Source of the DNA: Gynuella sunshinyii YC6258
GTDB taxonomy: Bacteria > Pseudomonadota > Gammaproteobacteria > Pseudomonadales > Natronospirillaceae
Length of the DNA: 64,000 bases
Direction of reading: 5' to 3'
Assembly (NCBI RefSeq): GCF_000940805.1
Contig: NZ_CP007142.1
Span: 2,580,593 to 2,644,592, forward strand
This document shows positions 35,265 through 45,892 of the stretch, in pieces (the stretch's first letter is position 1; every line of letters begins with the position of its first letter). Under the pieces are notes generated by a model. That model was not told where the DNA came from and made no database searches. It saw only the letters and a list, made by a program, of their open reading frames with translations. Made by a program: the position numbers and the translations under genes.

Positions 35265-35597
35265 TTAAAGAGCCATTTCTTTCAGCTTTTTCAGAGGTCT
35301 GACCTTAACCGCTGTAGAAGCTGGTTTTGCTTTAAAGGTGGTTTCTTCGCCAGTAAATGGGTTGATTCCTTTGCGCGCTTTCACTGCAGGTTTTTTTACG
35401 GTTACTACTTTGAACATGCCAGGCAATACGAATTCGCCGACAGCTTTCTTCTTGATGTGGCGTTCAATGAGAGTATTCAGCTCATCCAATACCGCACCTA
35501 CATCTTTTTTGCTGAGGCCAGTGTTTTCAGCGATTTCTGCCAGAATTTGGGTTTTGTTATAACGCTCGGTAATGGCAGTTGGTCTTTTTGCAGCCAT
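35265..35597 (-). CDS. HU-family DNA-binding protein
   Basis: Nucleoid-associated protein that bends DNA. 110 residues, longer than 90-residue HU by an N-terminal extension (AAKRPTAITERYNKTQ). Motif GINPFTGEETTFKAKPA (about 78-94) is the beta-arm region typical of the Pseudomonas-type HU paralogue, and the rest fits the helical body. A promoter (TTGTTC, 16-bp spacer, TATACT; 35671-35698 minus) precedes it. Confidence 0.93.
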   Translation of the reverse strand: MAAKRPTAITERYNKTQILAEIAENTGLSKKDVGAVLDELNTLIERHIKKKAVGEFVLPGMFKVVTVKKPAVKARKGINPFTGEETTFKAKPASTAVKVRPLKKLKEMAL

Positions 35598-35670
35598 GAA
35601 ATGATCCTTACAGGGTGGGTTGTCAATTAAAATTACTAAAGTCTAGTGCCGGCATGGGCCTGGAAGCGGG

Positions 35671-35698
35671 AGTATAATCCAAACTTTTGCCCGAACAA
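35671..35698 (-). promoter_or_regulatory. promoter of the HU gene
   Basis: On the minus strand: TTGTTC (35693-35698), 16-bp spacer, TATACT (35671-35676), about 75 bp upstream of the HU ATG. Matches sigma70 at most positions. Confidence 0.5.
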
Positions 35699-35852
35699 GT
35701 AAAAAACCCTTGTTTTAACAGATATTTGCGGCTTAATGCTCAGTGTAATTGTGTTTTTATTATGAGTATAATGCCGACCCTTTTTTCAGCTGGTATTCTT
35801 GAGTTGAAATTCACTATAGATTTAATCATCAGGTTTTAAAGGATCGACAGTT

Positions 35853-37631
35853 ATGCGAACCCTGTATTGTGGCGATTTGAGAGCTACACATATTGACCAG
35901 ACAGTGACAATTTGTGGCTGGGTCCATCGGCGACGGGATCATGGTGGCGTGATCTTCCTGGATGTGAGAGACCGTAACGGTATCGTGCAGGTGGTTTTTG
36001 ATCCTGATAATCCAGAGCACTTTAGTGTCGCGGACCGAGTTCGTAATGAATATGTTGTTCAGATCACCGGCAAAGTCAGAGGTAGGCCGGAAGGAACAAC
36101 CAATTCGGAAATGGCCACTGGTGAGATAGAAATGTTGGGCCTGGAGATTCAGGTATTAAATGCTGCCCAGACGCCTCCTTTTCCTCTGGATGAATATCAG
36201 CAGGTGGGTGAGGATGTTCGGCTTAAGTATCGCTTTATTGATTTGCGCCGCCCTGAAATGCAGCAAAAGCTGATTTTGAGGTCAAAAATTACGGGTAATA
36301 TTCGGCGTTATCTTGAGGAAAAGGGCTTTTTGGATATAGAGACTCCGATTCTCACTCGTGCAACACCTGAAGGTGCCCGGGATTATCTGGTGCCATCTCG
36401 TACACATGAGCATCATTTTTTCGCCCTGCCACAATCGCCACAGTTATTTAAGCAATTGCTGATGGTGTCTGGATTTGACCGTTACTATCAGATCGCCAAG
36501 TGTTTCAGAGACGAAGACCTTCGGGCTGACCGTCAGCCGGAATTTACTCAGATCGATATTGAAACCTCCTTTATGTCTGAACAGGAAATCATGTCTGTAA
36601 CAGAAAATATGATTCGCAACCTGTTCAAAGATGTGCTGAGTGTGGAGCTGGGCGAATTGCCGGTCATGCCATATTCTGAAGCGATTGAAAAGTATGGTGT
36701 GGATAAGCCGGATTTGCGGATTCCATTACAGATGGTAACCGTTAGCGATCTCATGACCGAGGTTGAATTTAAAGTATTTTCCGGGCCTGCCAATGATCCT
36801 AAGGGGCGGGTTGCTGCGCTGAAAGTGCCAGCCGGTGGGCAATCTTTGACCCGAAAACAAATTGATGACTACACCAAGTTTGTCAGTATCTATGGGGCTA
36901 AAGGGCTGGCTTATATAAAAGTAAATGACAAGGGCGACCTGGAAGAAGGTCTGCAATCGCCAATTGTTAAGTTTTTGCCTCTGGATGTTCGTAAGGCTAT
37001 TTTGGAGCGAACAGCTGCAGAAAACGGTGATCTTATTTTCTTTGGTGCAGATAAGGCGAAAGTTGTTAATGAATCTCTTGGGGCCTTGAGAAACAAGCTC
37101 GGTGCTGATTTAGATCTTTATACTTGCGAATGGTCTCCTCTATGGGTTGTCGATTTTCCCATGTTCGAAGAAGACAGCGACGGCAGTCTAACTGCTTGTC
37201 ATCACCCCTTTACTGCACCGAGTTGCAGTGCCGAAGCACTGCAGGCGAATCCAGCCGTTGCGTTGTCACGGGCCTATGACATGATTTTAAACGGTGTTGA
37301 ATTGGGTGGTGGATCTATCCGTATTCACAGTCAGGAAATGCAACAGACGGTGTTTGAGGTTCTGGGTATTGGTCCTGAAGAGCAGCGAGAGAAGTTTGGT
37401 TTCCTTCTGGATGCATTGAAGTTTGGTGCACCGCCGCATGGGGGATTAGCATTTGGATTGGATCGGCTGGTTATGTTGATGACGGGCTCAAATTCCATCC
37501 GTGAAGTGATCGCTTTCCCGAAAACTCAAACAGCTGCATGTGTCATGACTGATGCTCCGGGGCTGGTTGATGCCAATCAGTTAAAAGATCTTCATATCCG
37601 CCTGCGCCAGAAGGCTGTGCAGGAAAAATGA
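35853..37631 (+). CDS. aspS: aspartyl-tRNA synthetase
   Basis: Charges tRNA-Asp. 592 residues: N-terminal OB-fold anticodon domain, class II catalytic core with motif 2 ([19 protein letters not shown]) and motif 3 ([13 protein letters not shown]), and the bacterial GAD insertion (about 290-400). The anticodon domain reads RRRDHGG at 26-32; His there is found in non-discriminating Pseudomonas AspRS, versus Leu in E. coli (RRRDLGS), so it may also charge tRNA-Asn. A possible -10 TATAAT lies at 35767. Confidence 0.97.
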   Translation: MRTLYCGDLRATHIDQTVTICGWVHRRRDHGGVIFLDVRDRNGIVQVVFDPDNPEHFSVADRVRNEYVVQITGKVRGRPEGTTNSEMATGEIEMLGLEIQVLNAAQTPPFPLDEYQQVGEDVRLKYRFIDLRRPEMQQKLILRSKITGNIRRYLEEKGFLDIETPILTRATPEGARDYLVPSRTHEHHFFALPQSPQLFKQLLMVSGFDRYYQIAKCFRDEDLRADRQPEFTQIDIETSFMSEQEIMSVTENMIRNLFKDVLSVELGELPVMPYSEAIEKYGVDKPDLRIPLQMVTVSDLMTEVEFKVFSGPANDPKGRVAALKVPAGGQSLTRKQIDDYTKFVSIYGAKGLAYIKVNDKGDLEEGLQSPIVKFLPLDVRKAILERTAAENGDLIFFGADKAKVVNESLGALRNKLGADLDLYTCEWSPLWVVDFPMFEEDSDGSLTACHHPFTAPSCSAEALQANPAVALSRAYDMILNGVELGGGSIRIHSQEMQQTVFEVLGIGPEEQREKFGFLLDALKFGAPPHGGLAFGLDRLVMLMTGSNSIREVIAFPKTQTAACVMTDAPGLVDANQLKDLHIRLRQKAVQEK

Positions 37632-37688
37632 ACTTGTATAACTTGAGTTGAACTGGGGGAATTCTGTTCCCCTTTTTTGGAGGTAAAG

Positions 37689-38414
37689 ATGGCAGGTCAT
37701 AGTAAGTGGGCCAACATCAAACACCGCAAGGCCGCTCAGGATGCCAAGCGGGGAAAAGTATTTACTAAGATTATTCGTGAAATTGTCGTTGCCGCCAAAA
37801 CCGGTGGTCCGGCTCCAGAAGATAACCCATCTCTGCGGGCGGTTATTGATAAGGCTTTAACCGCCAATATGAAGCGTGACACTATAGATAAAGCGATCGC
37901 TCGCGGCGCAGGTACTCAGGGTGACGAAAATTACGACGAAATCACGTATGAGGGCTATGGTCCAGGCGGGGTGGCCGTGTTGGTTAAATGCTTGTCAGAT
38001 AACCGAAATCGTACTGTTTCTGAAGTTCGTCATGCGTTCACCAAATGTGGCGGTAACCTGGGAACGGATGGTTCTGTTGCCTATCTGTTTTCCCAGGCTG
38101 GTCAGTTATTTATCGAGTCTGGTGATGAGGAAACTATCATGGAAGTGGCGCTGGAGGCCGGTGCTACCGATGTGATTGGTAATGATGATGGTAGTTTTGA
38201 GGTGCAGACAGAACCTTCTGACTTCCTGGTGGTCAAGGATGCTCTGGTGGCAGCGGGATTTGCACCAGAAGGGGAAGTGACTATGCTGCCTTCTACCTAT
38301 AGTGATCTAGACTCGACAACGTCAGAAAAAGTGATTCGGCTGATTGATATGCTGGAAGACTCTGATGATGTCCAGAATGTCTATACCAATGCTAATTTTT
38401 CTGAAGAAGAATAG
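37689..38414 (+). CDS. yebC: YebC/PmpR-family protein
   Basis: 241 residues, starts [23 protein letters not shown], the hallmark of YebC. The family is described as a DNA-binding regulator and, more recently, as a factor aiding ribosomes at proline-rich stretches. ATG at 37689 with TGGAGG upstream. It lies before ruvC, the usual place. Confidence 0.96.
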   Translation: MAGHSKWANIKHRKAAQDAKRGKVFTKIIREIVVAAKTGGPAPEDNPSLRAVIDKALTANMKRDTIDKAIARGAGTQGDENYDEITYEGYGPGGVAVLVKCLSDNRNRTVSEVRHAFTKCGGNLGTDGSVAYLFSQAGQLFIESGDEETIMEVALEAGATDVIGNDDGSFEVQTEPSDFLVVKDALVAAGFAPEGEVTMLPSTYSDLDSTTSEKVIRLIDMLEDSDDVQNVYTNANFSEEE

Positions 38415-38481
38415 ATCTCTCAGGCCGGCATTACGAGCCGGTCTTGTCTTTTGCCAGCGAAAACCGGGCTGATTAATCATA

Positions 38482-39015
38482 ATGGCGCTTATTCTCGGAA
38501 TAGATCCCGGTTCCCGAAGAACTGGTTTTGGAATTGTTAATGCGGTTGGTTCTCGCTTGGAATATGTCACCAGTGGCTGCATACGGGTGGAGCGTGAACC
38601 GTCCTTACCAGAAAAACTGCACCGTATTTATCAGGCTGTCTGTCAAATCATTGAGCAGTATCATCCAGAGGAATTTGCAATTGAGCAGGTTTTTTTAGGA
38701 AGAAATGCCGATTCTGCATTGAAGTTAGGGCAGGCCAGAGGTACCGCGATTGTTGCCGCGATGCAGAATGGTTTGCCGGTATATGAGTATGCGGCCAAAA
38801 AAGTGAAACAGGCCGTTGTTGGTAATGGTTCTGCAGATAAAGCGCAGATGCAGCATATGATGATGGCGATACTTAAGTTGCCGGGGCTGCCACAGGAAGA
38901 TGCAGCAGATGCATTGGCTATTGCTGTTTGTCATTCGCATACCCGCGAGAGCCTTATTCGTATGAGTGGAGTTCGCCACAGTCGTCGCGGACGATTGATG
39001 GGGGATACCAAATAA
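38482..39015 (+). CDS. ruvC: Holliday junction endonuclease RuvC
   Basis: Resolves Holliday junctions. 177 residues with catalytic acids Asp7 ([10 protein letters not shown]), Glu in FAIEQVF (about 68) and C-terminal DAADALAIA (two Asp). No LexA box is seen upstream. Confidence 0.97.
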   Translation: MALILGIDPGSRRTGFGIVNAVGSRLEYVTSGCIRVEREPSLPEKLHRIYQAVCQIIEQYHPEEFAIEQVFLGRNADSALKLGQARGTAIVAAMQNGLPVYEYAAKKVKQAVVGNGSADKAQMQHMMMAILKLPGLPQEDAADALAIAVCHSHTRESLIRMSGVRHSRRGRLMGDTK

Positions 39016-39086
39016 TAAATAGAACTCGTTTTTCGGTAAGGCTTAGTGGTATGGTTATTTAACCAGTATTTATTCCGGATTTGATT

Positions 39087-39677
39087 ATGATAGGTCGATT
39101 GAAAGGCCGTATTATTTTACGTCAGCCTCCTGATATATTGATTGATGTTCAGGGGGTGGGGTATGAACTACAGGCTCCCATGAGTACGTTTTATCAGATA
39201 TCTTCTGTGGATCAGGAGGCTATTCTATATACGCACCTGGCGATTCGCGAAGATGCACATCAGTTATATGGTTTTGCAACTCAGAAGGAACGGGAGTTAT
39301 TTCGAAAGCTGATCAAGACCAATGGTGTCGGCCCTAAGATGGCTTTAGCTATTCTGTCTGGTATTGACTTTGATTCATTGGTTTCGGCGGTAATGGATGG
39401 AGATGTATCGGCTCTGGTAAAAATTCCGGGAATTGGCAAAAAAACGGCGGAAAGGTTGGTTATTGAGTTACGCGACCGTTTAAAAGAGTACAGTGGCCAG
39501 CAATTGGGGGCAGAGGCTTCGATTGCGTCAATGGATAACAGTCTGTTTGATGCAGAAAGCGCCATGATTGCTTTAGGGTATAAACCTCCCCAGGCGAGTA
39601 AGGCAGTAAAGCAAATCTATAAGCCTGGCATGTCTTCCGACGAAATTATCCGTCAGGCTCTCAAGTTGATGGTCTAG
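39087..39677 (+). CDS. ruvA: Holliday junction helicase subunit RuvA
   Basis: Junction-binding partner of RuvB. 196 residues, MIGRLKGRI start, helix-hairpin-helix motifs [13 protein letters not shown] and [12 protein letters not shown], and a C-terminal domain that contacts RuvB. ATG at 39087 preferred to TTG at 39081. Confidence 0.97.
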   Translation: MIGRLKGRIILRQPPDILIDVQGVGYELQAPMSTFYQISSVDQEAILYTHLAIREDAHQLYGFATQKERELFRKLIKTNGVGPKMALAILSGIDFDSLVSAVMDGDVSALVKIPGIGKKTAERLVIELRDRLKEYSGQQLGAEASIASMDNSLFDAESAMIALGYKPPQASKAVKQIYKPGMSSDEIIRQALKLMV

Positions 39678-39681
39678 CACA

Positions 39682-40695
39682 ATGATTGAAACTGATCGCT
39701 TTGTAGCTCCTGAACCTAAAAACAATGTTGAAGATGTTCAGGATCGAGCTATAAGACCAAGTAGTCTGACAGACTATGTTGGCCAGCCTGTTGTTCGCGA
39801 ACAAATGGAGATCTTCATCGAAGCGGCCCGCAAGCGTAAAGAACCTCTCGATCATGTTCTGGTATTTGGTCCGCCTGGGCTTGGGAAAACCACTCTGGCA
39901 AATATTATTGCTCACGAAATGGGGGTTTCTATAAAAACAACCTCTGGACCAGTACTAGAAAAGGCCGGTGATCTTGCGGCCATGCTTACTAACCTGGAAG
40001 CTGGGGATGTTTTATTTATTGACGAAATTCACCGGCTGAGTCCTCATGTGGAAGAGGTTCTGTATCCAGCGATGGAGGATTATCAGCTTGATATTATGAT
40101 AGGTGAAGGTCCCGCAGCTCGTTCTATTAAACTGGATTTGCCCCCATTTACATTGGTTGGCGCTACCACCCGCGCCGGAATGCTGACTTCTCCATTAAGG
40201 GATCGTTTTGGTATTGCCCAGCGACTCGAATTTTATAATGTTTCAGACCTGACCCGGATTGTACAACGTAGCGCCAGGCTCATGGCCGTTGAGATTGATC
40301 CGGAAGGAGCTGAAGTGATTGCGAGACGTTCTCGTGGAACACCTCGTATTGCCAATCGCCTGCTGCGTCGAGTGCGAGATTTTGCGGAAGTTAAGTCTGA
40401 TGGCAGAATTCGGGCGGATATAGCGGATATGGCATTGAATATGTTAAATGTGGATTCCCACGGTTTTGATCATATGGATCGTCGTATGTTGTTGGCCATG
40501 ATTGAAAAGTTTGGTGGTGGTCCTGTAGGGGTTGATTCCTTGTCTGCCGCAATTAGTGAGGAGCGGGATACGATTGAAGACGTGCTTGAACCATATTTGA
40601 TTCAACAAGGCTACATTCTGCGTACCCCTAGAGGAAGGATGGTGACGGATTTGGCTTATTTACACTTTGAGTTACCGGTTCCGGAAAAGAAATGA
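39682..40695 (+). CDS. ruvB: Holliday junction helicase ATPase RuvB
   Basis: AAA+ motor that drives branch migration. 337 residues: Walker [10 protein letters not shown] (about 58-66), Walker B FIDEIHRL, sensor TTRAG, and the winged-helix C-terminal domain. It overlaps the next gene by 4 bp (ATGA). Confidence 0.98.
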   Translation: MIETDRFVAPEPKNNVEDVQDRAIRPSSLTDYVGQPVVREQMEIFIEAARKRKEPLDHVLVFGPPGLGKTTLANIIAHEMGVSIKTTSGPVLEKAGDLAAMLTNLEAGDVLFIDEIHRLSPHVEEVLYPAMEDYQLDIMIGEGPAARSIKLDLPPFTLVGATTRAGMLTSPLRDRFGIAQRLEFYNVSDLTRIVQRSARLMAVEIDPEGAEVIARRSRGTPRIANRLLRRVRDFAEVKSDGRIRADIADMALNMLNVDSHGFDHMDRRMLLAMIEKFGGGPVGVDSLSAAISEERDTIEDVLEPYLIQQGYILRTPRGRMVTDLAYLHFELPVPEKK

Positions 40696-41120
40696 AGCAT
40701 TTATTTTCAATTGCACAGCGCGTCTATATTGAACATACGGACGCTGGCGGGGTGGTTTATCATAGTAACTATCTGAATTTCATGGAGCGTGCCAGAACCG
40801 ACTTTGTGCGTCTATGTGGATATGAGCATCAAAAAACCTCTGTTGAAGATGGTTTTATTTTCGTCGTGCACAGTCTTGATATCAGGTACAAATCTCCGCT
40901 GCAGATGGATGAAGAAATAGTTATTGCTCTTGATATTCAGGAATTAAAACGAAGTAGTGTCACATTTGCGCAATATATTTATCACAAACAAGATATGAGA
41001 CTTGCCTGTAGTGCCGCGGTCAGGGTGTGTTCAGTTTCTTCACGTACACTGAAGCCCCAGGCTATTCCTGTAAAGATATTTAACCGAATTTCTGAAAAAA
41101 GCACTGCTAACTCACTGTAA
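40692..41120 (+). CDS. ybgC: acyl-CoA thioesterase YbgC
   Basis: Hotdog-fold thioesterase, usually first in the tol-pal cluster. 142 residues with [22 protein letters not shown] (key catalytic Asp at about 18 in TDAGGVVYH). It acts on acyl-CoA near the membrane. Its start overlaps the ruvB stop; tolQ follows after 96 bp. Confidence 0.94.
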   Translation: MKHLFSIAQRVYIEHTDAGGVVYHSNYLNFMERARTDFVRLCGYEHQKTSVEDGFIFVVHSLDIRYKSPLQMDEEIVIALDIQELKRSSVTFAQYIYHKQDMRLACSAAVRVCSVSSRTLKPQAIPVKIFNRISEKSTANSL

Positions 41121-41216
41121 TCAATATGAAAATACAGTTCGGTGGGTAGCCAAGTGAGTGAAAAAACTTTAGCCTAGCTAACGATTGTAAAGATTGTATT
41201 TTTAGGAGCGTAGTCA

Positions 41217-41933
41217 GTGACCGAGCACCTGTCATTTTGGAGTCTGGTTAGCAATGCCAGTCTGATTGTAAAGCTTGTAATGGTTCTGCTGGTTCTGGCT
41301 TCCCTGACCTCGTGGGTGATGATTTTTGAACGTACCCAAGTACTTCGAAAAGCAACCAAGGGTCTGAATGCATTTGAGAGTAAATTCTGGTCCGGTATGG
41401 ATCTGAATCAGTTGTTTCGGCAAGTCAACGCAACCCCTTCTCCTGATAGCGGTGCCGAATCAATTTTCCGGGCAGGTTTTAAAGAGTTTACTCGCTTGCG
41501 TCAGCAGCCCAGTGCTGATACAGATGCCGTTATGGCAGGGACTCAACGAGCAATGCGAGTAGCTACCAGCAAGGAAATTGAAAAGCTCGATCACAATCTT
41601 TCTTTTTTGGCGACAGTGGGATCAACAAGTCCTTATATCGGTTTGTTTGGAACCGTTTGGGGGATTATGAATTCTTTTCGGGGATTGGCGAATGCGAGTC
41701 AAGCTACGCTGTCAACAGTCGCTCCCGGAATTTCTGAGGCTTTGGTTGCAACAGCAATTGGTTTGTTTGCGGCAATTCCGGCAGTCGTGGCATATAACCG
41801 CTTTTCAAGTAAGGCAGATACTCTAATTTCCAATTATGAAACTTTTTCCGAAGAGTTTTCTGCCATATTACACAGGCAGCTTCATATCGTACGGTCCCAA
41901 ACAGTCAAAAAACCGACGACGGCAGTGGAGTGA
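41217..41933 (+). CDS. tolQ: Tol-Pal proton-channel protein TolQ
   Basis: Inner-membrane MotA-like subunit of the Tol-Pal motor that maintains outer-membrane integrity at division. 238 residues, three transmembrane segments (about 15-40, 140-160, 172-195), and the MotA-like GLFGTVWGIMNSFRGL and AIGLFAAIPAVVAYN. Start is GTG, with AGGAGCG upstream. Confidence 0.97.
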   Translation: MTEHLSFWSLVSNASLIVKLVMVLLVLASLTSWVMIFERTQVLRKATKGLNAFESKFWSGMDLNQLFRQVNATPSPDSGAESIFRAGFKEFTRLRQQPSADTDAVMAGTQRAMRVATSKEIEKLDHNLSFLATVGSTSPYIGLFGTVWGIMNSFRGLANASQATLSTVAPGISEALVATAIGLFAAIPAVVAYNRFSSKADTLISNYETFSEEFSAILHRQLHIVRSQTVKKPTTAVE

Positions 41934-41942
41934 TGCATAAAT

Positions 41943-42368
41943 ATGCAGACTTCTATTCGTAGAAAAAGAAAGCCGGTTTCAGAGATCAATGTTGTACCTT
42001 ACATTGATGTCATGCTGGTGTTGCTGGTGATTTTCATGATTACTGCGCCAATGTTGACTCAGGGAGTGGAGGTCGAATTACCAAAAACCCCGGCAGATCC
42101 AGTCAAGAACCAAAACGATAATGAACATTTAATTGTCAGCGTAGACTTTGATGGCCAATATTTTATAGAAAGAGGGCAGGACAAACCCGAACCCGTCAAA
42201 GTATCAGCTGTTGGGTCATATGTTGGTAAAGTTCTCAAGCAATCTCCACAGACGACAGTGTTGGTGAGAGGGGATAAGCGCGTGCCCTATGGAACGGTGG
42301 TGGAGCTCATGACTATCCTGCAGAAAGCCGGTGCAACGTCAGTAGGGTTGGTAACCGAAGCGCCTTGA
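41943..42368 (+). CDS. tolR: Tol-Pal protein TolR
   Basis: Single-span partner of TolQ. 141 residues; the helix (about 18-40) starts NVVPYIDVMLVLLVIFM with the proton-carrying Asp. The periplasmic ExbD-type domain follows. It overlaps tolA by 1 bp. Confidence 0.97.
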   Translation: MQTSIRRKRKPVSEINVVPYIDVMLVLLVIFMITAPMLTQGVEVELPKTPADPVKNQNDNEHLIVSVDFDGQYFIERGQDKPEPVKVSAVGSYVGKVLKQSPQTTVLVRGDKRVPYGTVVELMTILQKAGATSVGLVTEAP

Positions 42369-43183
42369 TGATGAAGAGATATGCCATAGCCTTACTGCTG
42401 GCGGTAATCATTCACATAGTGGCGGGTGCTGGGCTGGTATGGAGTTTTGGTGTTAAGCCCAAAGACCCCGAGATGTTTAAAATTCCTGAGCATATTCAGG
42501 CGAAGTTGGTTGTATTGGACAAGCCCAAGGCAGTTAAAAGCAATCAAAAGGACAGGTTAAAAACTTCTGCTAAAGCAAATGATGCGGCCAAAAAAGACGC
42601 TGAGAAAAAGCGTCTGGAGGCAGAAAAGAAAAAGCAGGAAGAAGCAAAAAAAGCAGCAGACAAGCAAGCTAAGGAAAAAGCAGCGGCAGACAAACAGGCC
42701 AAGGAACGTGCGGCAAAAGAGGCTGAAGAGAAAAAGCAGGCTGAGGAAGCACTTAAAGCAGAGGAGCTAAGACAGCAGGAAGCGGAGAGACAGAAGAAAG
42801 AGCAAATTGATGCCGCTAAGAGGGAAGAGTCTCTGCTTGAGGGGCTGGATGAAGAGGATACTCAGATCGAACAGCAGGTACAGGACGAAGCTGCTGCGGC
42901 TACGTATTATGAGTTAATAAAGGCTCAGATTGCTGCTAACTGGTCGCGGCCAGCCAGTGCCCGAAATGGGATGATTGTTGCGATGGAACTACACCTTTTG
43001 CCAAATGGTGAACTTCAGGATGTATTTATTCTTCAGTCCAGTGGTGATGCAGCGACGGATAGGTCTGCAGAAGTTGCAGTAAGAAAGGTCAGGAAATTTC
43101 AGGTACCGGATGATCCGAAAATTTTTGAAAAATACTTCAGAGTTATTCAGTTTGGATTCAAGCCAGAGGATTTGATGCGGTGA
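42368..43183 (+). CDS. tolA: Tol-Pal protein TolA
   Basis: Links the inner-membrane motor to Pal. 271 residues: one helix (about 5-26), a long Lys/Ala/Glu-rich helical rod (about 60-165) and a globular domain (about 175-271) with the YYELIKAQIAANWSRP and FQVPDDP motifs. Start by ATG at 42368; a TTG three bases upstream is also possible. Confidence 0.95.
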   Translation: MMKRYAIALLLAVIIHIVAGAGLVWSFGVKPKDPEMFKIPEHIQAKLVVLDKPKAVKSNQKDRLKTSAKANDAAKKDAEKKRLEAEKKKQEEAKKAADKQAKEKAAADKQAKERAAKEAEEKKQAEEALKAEELRQQEAERQKKEQIDAAKREESLLEGLDEEDTQIEQQVQDEAAAATYYELIKAQIAANWSRPASARNGMIVAMELHLLPNGELQDVFILQSSGDAATDRSAEVAVRKVRKFQVPDDPKIFEKYFRVIQFGFKPEDLMR

Positions 43184-44478
43184 AGTTGTTGAGAGTATTT
43201 TTTACGGTTTCGATTTTGGCACTTGCTACTCAGGCATTAGCCGAGTTCAAGTTTGTCATTACCAGAGGCTATGATAAGCCGACTTCCATCGCGGTTGTGC
43301 CCTTTTGTTGGAATGGTACAGAGGTTTTGCCAGAACAAATTGCTTCTATCGTTGGTTCAGATTTCTCTAGAACGGGGCAGTTCAGTTCCCTGGCACCGGA
43401 AAATATGCTGTCTCAGCCATGTGACAATAATGATGTGTATTTTCGTGACTGGAAGTTACTTAAACAGGACTACCTGATAATTGGCCGCATTTCTCAATTG
43501 CCGGGAGCAAACAGTTATGAAGTGATTTATCGCTTGTATGATGTTTTCCGGGAGCAAAATATTCAGTCCGCCAAGGTCACTGGAAGTAAAGAGCAGTTGC
43601 GCGACTTGGCGCATGCAATTGCGGATTCTGCTTATGAGAAGATAACGGGTATTCGAGGGGTCTTTTCTACCAAGATAGCTTATGTCACTTTAAGTAAGGA
43701 GAGTGAAAAGTCCACTTATCGTCTTGAGGTTGCAGATGCAGATGGTTATCGAGCCAAGACACTGTATCAATCAAATGACTCTATCATTTCTGTGAGTTGG
43801 TCTAGTGATGCAAAAAAACTGGCTTTTACTAACTTTGAGCCTAACGGTAAAACCCGTATAAAAATTGTTGACCGGTTTACCCGCAAAGTGGAAACCCTGC
43901 CAGCATATCCTGGTATTAATAGTGGGGCTTCATTTTCGCCTGATGGTAAAACAATCGCATTTGTGAATTCTCAGACGGGCAATCCTGATATCTATTTAAT
44001 GGATTTGGAGAGCAAAAAAATAACTCGTATAACCAAGCATTGGTCAATAGATACTGAGCCGAGTTGGTCGCCAGACGGAAAAAAACTGCTCTTTACTTCA
44101 GAGAGAGGAGGTAGGCCACAAATTTATCAAGTAACTCTGGACACTGGGGCTGTAGAACGCTTAACCTTTGAAGGAATATACAATGCGCGGGCACAGTACA
44201 GTTCTGATGGTAAGTATGTGGTGATGGTACATCAGGATGGTGGTCCGTTTCATGTAGCTGCATTGGATCTTGCCACAAGGCAATTGCGAATTCTGACAGA
44301 GACGGATTTGGATGAATCGCCTAGTATGGCGCCTAATGGCACAATGCTCGTGTATGCTACTCAAAATAAAGGTCGTGGCGTGTTAGCTTGGGCATCAGTT
44401 GATGGTCAGCTGGCAAGTATCATGCCTGCAGTTAATGGTCATGTCAGGGAACCCGCGTGGTCTCCCTTCATCCGTTGA
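43180..44478 (+). CDS. tolB: Tol-Pal periplasmic beta-propeller protein TolB
   Basis: Binds Pal. 432 residues, GTG start overlapping tolA (GTGA), signal peptide (ends LATQALA), an N-terminal alpha/beta domain, and a six-bladed propeller with repeats such as SWSSDAKKLAFTN, SFSPDGKTIAFVN and SWSPDGKKLLFTS. Confidence 0.96.
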   Translation: MKLLRVFFTVSILALATQALAEFKFVITRGYDKPTSIAVVPFCWNGTEVLPEQIASIVGSDFSRTGQFSSLAPENMLSQPCDNNDVYFRDWKLLKQDYLIIGRISQLPGANSYEVIYRLYDVFREQNIQSAKVTGSKEQLRDLAHAIADSAYEKITGIRGVFSTKIAYVTLSKESEKSTYRLEVADADGYRAKTLYQSNDSIISVSWSSDAKKLAFTNFEPNGKTRIKIVDRFTRKVETLPAYPGINSGASFSPDGKTIAFVNSQTGNPDIYLMDLESKKITRITKHWSIDTEPSWSPDGKKLLFTSERGGRPQIYQVTLDTGAVERLTFEGIYNARAQYSSDGKYVVMVHQDGGPFHVAALDLATRQLRILTETDLDESPSMAPNGTMLVYATQNKGRGVLAWASVDGQLASIMPAVNGHVREPAWSPFIR

Positions 44479-44562
44479 CGGTAGGAGTGGAAGGAGTACT
44501 ACTGTTGTTATATGGTAGTGCGTGAATAATTTTTTTAAAACAACACCGAATGGGAAAGGAAA

Positions 44563-45123
44563 ATGGCTAAATTTAAACTGCTCCAAGTTGCTGCTTTAAC
44601 TTTTGCAGTCGTTCTGTCTGGTTGTGCCAATAAAGGCGGCACTGAAGAAAGTACAGGTGCAATGACTGAAACCACTACAGACTCAACTATGTCTGAAACG
44701 CCTATGGATTCTACCGAAGTCGTTATTGAGAATAATGTTACTGAAGCGGATAGCGGCGATACTATGGAGTATGCTGATGAAGTACAGCGTCCATATGCTT
44801 ATGTCATTTACTTTGATTTCGACAAAGCAGCTGTAAAAAATGATTTCCGTTCACTGATGGATAAACATGGTGATTATCTGGCTGCTCATCCTGAAGTAAA
44901 GGTCATTCTGGAAGGTCATGCTGACGAGCGCGGCACTCGTGAATACAACCTTGCTTTAGGTGAGCGTCGCGCATACGCTGTTTCTGCGTATTTGAAACTT
45001 AAAGGTGTGAGTAGCGATCAGATTACTATCGTGAGCTTTGGTGAAGAAAAGCCAATTGATCTGGGTAAAACAGAAGCTGCTTATGCCCAGAACCGTCGTG
45101 TAGAGATTAAATATCAAAACTAA
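44563..45123 (+). CDS. pal: peptidoglycan-associated lipoprotein Pal
   Basis: Outer-membrane lipoprotein, 186 residues, with lipobox VLSGC, a Thr/Glu-rich linker (about 25-75), and an OmpA-type domain with VIYFDFDKAAV, EGHADERGTREYN, and RRVEIKY. Last part of the Tol-Pal complex. GAAAGGAAA precedes the ATG. Confidence 0.97.
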   Translation: MAKFKLLQVAALTFAVVLSGCANKGGTEESTGAMTETTTDSTMSETPMDSTEVVIENNVTEADSGDTMEYADEVQRPYAYVIYFDFDKAAVKNDFRSLMDKHGDYLAAHPEVKVILEGHADERGTREYNLALGERRAYAVSAYLKLKGVSSDQITIVSFGEEKPIDLGKTEAAYAQNRRVEIKYQN

Positions 45124-45131
45124 ATCTCCAT

Positions 45132-45884
45132 ATGTTTAAATGGTTTATTAAAACTATAATATCGGCAACTGCATTTAGCAGTTGCCTTGTATTTGCCGCG
45201 CCTCCTGTCGTTCAGTCTCAGGCTGATGCAGTTAACCGATCCCAATCTTCAGCGACTTCTGGTTCCAGAGCAGCTGCTCCGGTCAACGAGCAGGCCTTGT
45301 CAGAAATGTTGTATCAAATGCAGCAGATGCAGCAGGAGTTAATGACTCTGCGCGGTATGGTCGAAGAGCTTTCATATCAACTACAACAATCTCAACAACA
45401 GTCAAAAGACCGTTACATAGATCTTGATCGGCGTATTTCGGATCTTCGCTCAGGTGCTTCTGGTGCTGCTGAGTCGACGGCAAGCGGTGTAGTCGCTGTG
45501 GCCGATAGTGATGTAGAGCAGCAACGCTATGATCAGGCTAAAGATCTGATTCGACAGAAAAAGTATGATGAGGCTGTCGCTGCATTCACTCAGTATACCA
45601 ATGATTTTCCTGATAGTTCCTATACACCGAATGCATGGTATTGGATGGGTGAAGTATATTTGGTGCTCAGAGAGACTGAGAAAGCTAAAAGCGCTTTTCA
45701 GGCGGTCGTGGATCAATATCCTGATCACCAGAAATACCCTGATTCGCTCTATAAGTTGGCTACCTGTTATGCCAAGTTGAATGACATGACCAAGGCCAGG
45801 GAGTTATTTGAAAAAGTAATTAACGATTACCCTGGTTCTCAGATTGCTGGTAAAGCGTCTGTTTCCTTAAAAAACCTTAATTGA
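45132..45884 (+). CDS. cpoB: cell-division coordinator CpoB (YbgF)
   Basis: Periplasmic protein that links Tol-Pal to PBP1B activity. 250 residues: signal peptide (about 1-24), Gln-rich coiled-coil trimerisation segment (about 57-90), and TPR repeats (about 130-248; [16 protein letters not shown] helices). It overlaps the queC upstream region by 4 bp when the TTG start is used. Confidence 0.95.
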   Translation: MFKWFIKTIISATAFSSCLVFAAPPVVQSQADAVNRSQSSATSGSRAAAPVNEQALSEMLYQMQQMQQELMTLRGMVEELSYQLQQSQQQSKDRYIDLDRRISDLRSGASGAAESTASGVVAVADSDVEQQRYDQAKDLIRQKKYDEAVAAFTQYTNDFPDSSYTPNAWYWMGEVYLVLRETEKAKSAFQAVVDQYPDHQKYPDSLYKLATCYAKLNDMTKARELFEKVINDYPGSQIAGKASVSLKNLN

Positions 45885-45892
45885 CAAAATTC

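Noticed and set aside
38415..39086. LexA box expected before ruvC/ruvA
   Set aside because: No CTGT-N8-ACAG-like sequence was found. The SOS link cannot be supported here.
42579..42770. Lys/Arg-rich ORF inside tolA
   Set aside because: It is a frame-shifted shadow of the repetitive Lys/Ala/Glu rod of TolA.
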